Source: Acidimicrobiales bacterium
Lineage (GTDB): Bacteria > Actinomycetota > Acidimicrobiia > Acidimicrobiales > SZUA-35
Reading direction: 5' to 3'
Length of the DNA stretch: 16,942 nt
Assembly (NCBI GenBank): GCA_013003325.1
Contig: JABDJU010000337.1
Location: 1-16,942 of the forward strand
The stretch's first letter is position 1, and each line of letters starts with the position of its first letter. The notes below the pieces were generated by a model, which saw nothing but the letters and a program-made list of their open reading frames with translations, was not told the origin of the DNA and did not search any database. Shown piece by piece: positions 12,933 through 16,942 of this stretch. A program made the translations under genes and the position numbers.

Positions 12933-14641
12933 CCGTTGTCGCTACGGCCGGTCACGTCGACCACGGCAAGTCGACGTTGGTGCGAGCGCTGACCGGGACC
13001 GACCCCGATCGGTTGGCCGAAGAGAAGAAGCGGGGGCTCACCATCGACCTAGGTTTTGCCAGCCTGGCCCTCAGCCGCAAACGTTCGCTCTCGTTCATCG
13101 ACGTACCGGGGCACGTTCGGTTCCTCCGCAACATGTTGGCCGGCGTCGGCGCGGTGCAAGGTGTCCTCTTCGTCGTGTCCGCCACCGAAGGATGGAAACC
13201 TCAGAGCGAGGAACACCTGCGCATCCTCGATCTGCTCGGCATCGAACATGCGGTGCTGGCTCTCACCATGGCCGATCTGGTTGATGACGAGCTGCTCGAG
13301 CTCGCCATGATCGACGTCGAGGATCACATCGAGGGCTCGTTCGCCCAAGGAGCGCCGATCGTACCGGTCTCGGCTGTCACCGGCTCCGGTATCGACCGGT
13401 TGACGGCGGCATTGGCCGAGCTGCACGATGCGGTCGGGAACGCTCCCAACCGCAGGACCCCCCGACTGTGGGTCGACCGGTCGTTTTCCCCCACCGGGAC
13501 CGGCACCGTGGTCACGGGAACCCTGACCGACGGCGAGCTGGCCGAGGGCGATCACATCACCGTGGTCCCCACGATGGAGCGGGGCCGCATCAGAGGTCTG
13601 CAAACCCACAATCGCTCGGTCGCCAAGATCAAGCCGGGCAACCGGGTCGCCATCAACCTCGGCGGAATCGGTCATGCCAACGTGGCGCGTGGGGATGTCT
13701 TGGTTCACCCCGATCGGTGGCATTCCGCATCGATCATCGACGCTGAGATCAAGGTGCTCCCCCAGCTCGAAGGACCCCTCTCGAGGCGCGGTGCGTTCCT
13801 CACCTACATCGGCTCGGGCGAGTTCTCGACCCGACTGCGCGTGCTGGGCGGGATCGACCGATTGGAACCGGGAGCCACCGGAACCGTGCGCCTGTTTCTC
13901 GACCGGTCGGTCCCGGCCCTTCCGGGAGACCGGTTCATCCTCCGGGAATCAGGGCGATCCCAGACCATCGGCGGGGGCCGGTTCCTCGACATCGACCCGG
14001 TCGTGCCGGCCAAGAGTGCTCATCCAGACGGCGATCCCGACCGGGTCATCGCCGATCGGGGGTGGGTCGACGCGGAGTTGTTCTCCCGGCTGACCGGCCT
14101 AGACCGAGAACCGAACGTAGGCCGATGGCTGGTCAGTGATGCGGCGTTGAGCGCCACCGAGAACTCGATTCGTGAACGGGTCGAGTCGGCCGGTGACCTG
14201 GGCTTCGACGTGGCGTTGCTCGACGATCGCGAGAGAGCCGTGGTCGACCTGCATGCGGACATCGTGGTGACCGACGGCCGGGTCACGATCGGCACCGCGG
14301 TTTCGGAGTTCGCTGATCATCCGTGGATCGCCGCTCTCGACCGGGACCGGTTCCAGCCTCCCTCTCCCGAGGGTGTCGATCGGGCTCAGGTGCGGGCCAT
14401 GGTGAAGCAGGGATTGGTGGTCGAGTCTGAAGGAATCTACTTCAGCACCGCCGCCGTCGAGTCGGCGGCCACCCTGCTCAGCCGACACCTGGCCGACCAT
14501 GCCGAGGGTGTCACCGTGGCCGACGTTCGCGACATGCTCGGGACGAGCCGGAAGTACGTGCTGGCCCTCCTCGCCCACTTCGATCGAAACGGGCAGACCA
14601 GACGGCGAGGGGACTACCGGATCGCCGGGCCCCGGCTCTAA
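12929..14641 (+). CDS. selB: Selenocysteine-specific translation elongation factor
   Basis: 570-aa GTPase that delivers selenocysteyl-tRNA to ribosomes at UGA codons followed by a SECIS hairpin. G1 is GHVDHGKS (8-15), RGLTIDLGFASL is the switch I region, and G3 is DVPGH (58-62). EF-Tu-like domains II and III follow (WVDRSFSPTGTGTVVTGTLTDG near 185), and C-terminal winged-helix domains that bind the SECIS element occupy about 370-570. The G4 motif, usually TKAD in SelB, reads TMAD (113-116), so the guanine-contacting Lys is Met. Length is slightly shorter than the E. coli 614. It is translated from an ATGA overlap with selA. It ends 14 nt from the convergent whiB gene. Confidence 0.95.
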   Translation: MTVVATAGHVDHGKSTLVRALTGTDPDRLAEEKKRGLTIDLGFASLALSRKRSLSFIDVPGHVRFLRNMLAGVGAVQGVLFVVSATEGWKPQSEEHLRILDLLGIEHAVLALTMADLVDDELLELAMIDVEDHIEGSFAQGAPIVPVSAVTGSGIDRLTAALAELHDAVGNAPNRRTPRLWVDRSFSPTGTGTVVTGTLTDGELAEGDHITVVPTMERGRIRGLQTHNRSVAKIKPGNRVAINLGGIGHANVARGDVLVHPDRWHSASIIDAEIKVLPQLEGPLSRRGAFLTYIGSGEFSTRLRVLGGIDRLEPGATGTVRLFLDRSVPALPGDRFILRESGRSQTIGGGRFLDIDPVVPAKSAHPDGDPDRVIADRGWVDAELFSRLTGLDREPNVGRWLVSDAALSATENSIRERVESAGDLGFDVALLDDRERAVVDLHADIVVTDGRVTIGTAVSEFADHPWIAALDRDRFQPPSPEGVDRAQVRAMVKQGLVVESEGIYFSTAAVESAATLLSRHLADHAEGVTVADVRDMLGTSRKYVLALLAHFDRNGQTRRRGDYRIAGPRL

Positions 14642-14655
14642 TGGTCGGGTCTCGA

Positions 14656-14940
14656 TCAGTTCATCAGCAGCAGGCGGCGCTCCTTGGCGGTGTGACCGCC
14701 CCAGATGCCGTGCTGTTCGTTGCGACCGAGGGCGGTCGCGAGACAACTCGGCTGGATCGGGCACGTCGAACAGATCTCCTTGGCCCGAGCCTCGCGTCGC
14801 CGTTTCGACCGCCTCGTCTCCGAAATCGACGGCGGAAAGAATATTTCGTGATGCGGTCCCCTGCATGCGGCCTTGGACCAGAACCTGTCACCCGATGGGC
14901 CCTTGAGTTGCGTCGTTGCAACCGATGTAACGGCGGACAT
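14656..14940 (-). CDS. WhiB-family Fe-S transcriptional regulator
   Basis: 94 aa from the ATG at 14940, chosen because a G-rich ribosome site (AGGGGGG) lies 8 nt upstream. An upstream in-frame ATG at 14958 has none. Four cluster cysteines are present at residues 26, 57, 60 and 66 (C-x30-C-x2-C-x5-C), followed by the family's GIWGG turn (residues ~78-82) and a basic C-terminal tail that binds DNA. WhiB proteins carry an O2/NO-sensitive [4Fe-4S] cluster and act with the primary sigma factor. The long first Cys spacing, filled with Arg/Lys, is unusual. The neighbourhood with an ArsA-like ATPase recalls Mycobacterium whiB4, which lies next to two ArsA-like genes, but the subtype is not certain. 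Confidence 0.95.
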   Translation of the reverse strand: MSAVTSVATTQLKGPSGDRFWSKAACRGPHHEIFFPPSISETRRSKRRREARAKEICSTCPIQPSCLATALGRNEQHGIWGGHTAKERRLLLMN

Positions 14941-14970
14941 GTCCGCACCCCCCTTCATTTGTGAAAGAGA

Positions 14971-15000
14971 ACGCTACCCGGGATGTGACGAACAACACAA
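14971..15000 (-). promoter_or_regulatory. Candidate promoter of the whiB gene
   Basis: On the minus strand, TTGTGT (14995-15000) and TAGCGT (14971-14976) are 18 nt apart. They would give a short leader of about 25 nt with the G-rich ribosome site. This separates whiB transcription from nfeD upstream. Confidence 0.4.
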
Positions 15001-15052
15001 TACGCGCGTTCTAAATGTGCATTTCGTCGTTTTGTCCTGGCCGGCCCAATCG

Positions 15053-16378
15053 TCAGACCGCCGGGACGCGGTCGACCACGAGGTGTACCCCTCTGGTCTG
15101 CACGACCTCGACAGCCTCGCCAGCCGGGATCGACCCCCGGAGGGCGGTGGCGGACCACTTGGCATCGCCGAGCTGCACTTCGCCGAACTCGTCGTCGGCG
15201 AGGTCGCGCAGGGTTGTTCCGGTCGAGCCGATCATCCATCGTCTACCGATCACCGGACTGGAGAATCGGGTTCGAACCATGGTGGGCATTCCCATATAGG
15301 CGTACAGAACTGCGCCGATGATGCCAACCCCGCCGGTGACCCAACTCATCGTGACCCCATCCCAAATGAGGAACGTCCCGGCCACGAAGAGGGCGATGCC
15401 GACGACGGTGTACCCACGGGGCAGATTGGTCTGCACGTCGACAGCCATCGCCAGAAAGGCGAGGACCAGGCAGAGCAGGCCCAATGTTCGGAACGGGAGC
15501 TGGGCCAACCCATAGGTGCCGGCCAGGGTCATTCCGAGGCCTACCAGCCCTGCGATCCCCACCCCCGCGGTGAAGAGCTCGAACAGCAGGAGCGCCAGAC
15601 CACCGGTGAAGAACAGGTAGGTGATCTCGGGGCTGGCGACGGTGTGAAAGAGCTGACTGGTGATCGGCAGCTTGAGAAACTCCTGGGTGACGCTGGGGAC
15701 CGTGTCGCCGTTTGCGTTCTGAATCAGGTCGTACCCGTCGAGAGCCACCAGGAAGGTGGGCAGGGTCGACTGGATGGCGATCAGCGGATCGTCGCCGACG
15801 CCGCCGAGCGGAACCTCAGTTACCAGCGTCGGGTCCGGTGTGTCGGCGATCCCGAGCTCCATCGCTTCGTCTGCGCTGATCACCTGATCGCGCAGCCGTT
15901 CGGTGGCGGAGCCGAAGGCAGGACCGAACTCGTCGGGGAGACGGGTCGGCCCGCTGTTTCCGATCCGAGAACCCCCAGCGATGCCCACGATGTCGACCAC
16001 CGACGACAGTTCGGCCGTTCCTCCTTCGGCGGCGCTGCCGCTGGGTCCGACCCAGAATGCGGTTTGCACTTCGGAGTCCCGCAAGCGTCGGGCCAGCTCG
16101 ACGAATCGCTTGTTGTCGACCACCGATCCGAGCGAGTCGACCTGGAGGACCACCGCGAGCGCCCCCTGGGTCTCAGCCCGGTCGATCTCGGAGATGAGGA
16201 AGTCGACCAGGACCGCATCGAGTAGCCCAGATACCTCGACGATGCGCACCTCGCTGCGGTCACCCGAGGAGTTCTGAGCGGCGGCCGCGGTCGAACCGAG
16301 GGCGCTGAGACCGGACAGCACCAACAACGCCGCCGCTAGCCTGACGAGCAATGAGTGTCGAGAACGTGGTCGGGGCAT
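15053..16378 (-). CDS. NfeD-family membrane protein (long form), protease site degenerate
   Basis: 441 aa from the ATG at 16378, with AGGA 7 nt upstream. Order: signal peptide (LLVRLAAALLVLSGLSALGSTAAAA), an extracytoplasmic ClpP-like domain (about 40-190), four or five membrane helices (about 245-365) and a C-terminal OB-fold (about 370-441, ending LVVDRVPAV), as in long NfeD proteins. These are usually Ser-Lys membrane proteases paired with a stomatin. Here the D-TPGG-like motif reads DSLGS, and the segment that normally holds the Ser (AASAGT) reads AAEGGT, with Glu (residue 118) in the Ser position. Proteolysis is therefore doubtful. No stomatin/SPFH gene is next to it: whiB follows downstream and an ArsA-like gene lies divergently upstream with overlapping starts. 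Confidence 0.85.
   Translation of the reverse strand: MPRPRSRHSLLVRLAAALLVLSGLSALGSTAAAAQNSSGDRSEVRIVEVSGLLDAVLVDFLISEIDRAETQGALAVVLQVDSLGSVVDNKRFVELARRLRDSEVQTAFWVGPSGSAAEGGTAELSSVVDIVGIAGGSRIGNSGPTRLPDEFGPAFGSATERLRDQVISADEAMELGIADTPDPTLVTEVPLGGVGDDPLIAIQSTLPTFLVALDGYDLIQNANGDTVPSVTQEFLKLPITSQLFHTVASPEITYLFFTGGLALLLFELFTAGVGIAGLVGLGMTLAGTYGLAQLPFRTLGLLCLVLAFLAMAVDVQTNLPRGYTVVGIALFVAGTFLIWDGVTMSWVTGGVGIIGAVLYAYMGMPTMVRTRFSSPVIGRRWMIGSTGTTLRDLADDEFGEVQLGDAKWSATALRGSIPAGEAVEVVQTRGVHLVVDRVPAV
16337..16342 (+). promoter_or_regulatory. Candidate -10 box for the ArsA-like gene
   Basis: TAGCCT fits TANNNT and ends 8 nt before the ATG at 16351. It lies within the 5' part of nfeD on the other strand. 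Confidence 0.3.
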
Positions 16379-16942
16379 CTGGTGTCCTGATCGTGGCGGG
16401 CAAGGGCGGGGTCGGAAAGACAACGGTAGGCGCAACCGTGGCACTCGCGGCCGCCCGGACCGGTGCCAATGTTCACCTGATCGAGTTGGAGGGGCAGAGT
16501 CATCTCGCTTCCCTGTTCGACGCTGACCCGACGGCGTTTGAACCGTCGCTGCTGTGGAGCGACCCGGACGGACACGGCCGAGTTTGGGGTCGACGGATTA
16601 CGCCGGACGAGGCGCTGCTCGACTACCTCGGTGCCCATGGCCTCGACCGCCTTACCGGCCGGCTGAGCCATTCGGGCATCATCGATGTGGTCACCACCGC
16701 GGCGGTAGGTCTCCGTGACCTGATGGCGCTGGGAAAGATTCGTCAGATCGCCGATCGTGGCGAGGCCGACCTGGTGGTGGTAGACGGCCCCGCCGCCGGC
16801 CATGCGATCTCGTTTCTGCGTACCCCGGCCGGCCTGGCCCGGGCCAGCCTGGGCGGACCGGTCCACAGCCAGGCCAACGCCGCGCTCGACTTTCTGGCCG
16901 ACGAGCGGCGGTGCCGGGTCCAGCTCGTCTGTGTTCCCGATG
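16351..16942 (+). CDS. ArsA/Get3-like P-loop ATPase (partial, runs off the window)
   Basis: 197 codons are visible from the ATG at 16351, open to the window end. The deviant Walker A GKGGVGKTT (residues 18-26) follows a beta-strand VLIVA, and VHLIELEGQSHLASLF takes the switch I place. LVVVDGPAAGHAISFLRTP (about 149-167) is the switch II/Walker B region of the anion-transporting ATPase family. In actinobacteria such proteins often come as a pair, next to a WhiB gene, so a second ArsA-like gene may follow outside the window. There is no ribosome site. The GTG at 16366 is an alternative start. The first 28 nt overlap the nfeD start on the opposite strand. Confidence 0.88.
   Translation, partial: MSVENVVGASGVLIVAGKGGVGKTTVGATVALAAARTGANVHLIELEGQSHLASLFDADPTAFEPSLLWSDPDGHGRVWGRRITPDEALLDYLGAHGLDRLTGRLSHSGIIDVVTTAAVGLRDLMALGKIRQIADRGEADLVVVDGPAAGHAISFLRTPAGLARASLGGPVHSQANAALDFLADERRCRVQLVCVPD

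Noticed and set aside
14873..16225. Long open frame of 450 codons on the plus strand
   Set aside because: It is antisense to nfeD, which has clear signal peptide, membrane helices and domain order. The plus-strand product is His/Gly/Asp-rich with no fold, a GC-rich shadow.

Overview
This is a GC-rich, gene-dense window from an actinobacterial chromosome. The clearest lineage marker is a WhiB-family protein at 14656-14940, a family confined to Actinobacteria and their phages. FxsA, an actinobacterial-type Mrp, an ArsA-like ATPase next to WhiB, and many start codons lying 5-8 nt behind a TANNNT box (leaderless transcripts) fit the same phylum. An Acidimicrobiia-like source is my guess from gene content and is not proven. 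The window is mostly housekeeping and conserved actinobacterial genes with several unusual variants. I see no CRISPR array, transposase or phage module.

Layout. 1-338: the tail of an unknown gene, tandem hairpins, and the detached 3' end of a tRNA (tRNA-Lys-like), which looks like an old integration scar. 339-2990 (minus): a probable operon of a 51-aa membrane microprotein, serS and a PhyH-type dioxygenase. 3039-5595: two divergent genes, an abbreviated [2Fe-2S]/molybdopterin xanthine-dehydrogenase-like fusion (minus) and a Tat-exported thioredoxin-fold lipoprotein (plus). Their -10 boxes overlap by 2 bp, so one small element may fire both leaderless genes. 5596-5800: a convergent gap with large inverted repeats. 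5801-7496: divergent Fe-S assembly genes, an A-type carrier (minus) and Mrp/ApbC (plus), with a perfect palindromic dyad between them. 7505-9192 (minus): an ECF sigma factor, a zinc-type anti-sigma factor and an MscS-like channel, tightly coupled. 9307-10209 (minus): a second membrane protein of the MscS-related TM-helix type, with its own promoter and a strong terminator.

10127-10442 is a hairpin-rich non-coding stretch. 10443-11537 (minus) carries fxsA and a metallo-beta-lactamase-fold protein that has lost its metal-ligand motif. Divergent from these, 11655-14641 (plus) holds selA-selB with a 4-nt overlap, the selenocysteine incorporation machinery; no selC, selD or selenoprotein gene is visible here. 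14656-16378 (minus) holds whiB and an NfeD-type membrane protein that lacks the usual protease Ser. From 16351 (plus) an ArsA/Get3-like ATPase runs off the window, its start overlapping the nfeD start.

Themes: redox and Fe-S metabolism (Fe-S carrier, Mrp, WhiB, molybdo/Fe-S fusion, thioredoxin lipoprotein, selenocysteine) and envelope stress (ECF sigma with MscS-like proteins, NfeD). The best candidates for something undescribed are the miniaturised molybdo-enzyme with its exported partner under a shared bidirectional promoter, and the recurrent loss of catalytic residues in otherwise conserved folds (MBL, NfeD, SelB G4).
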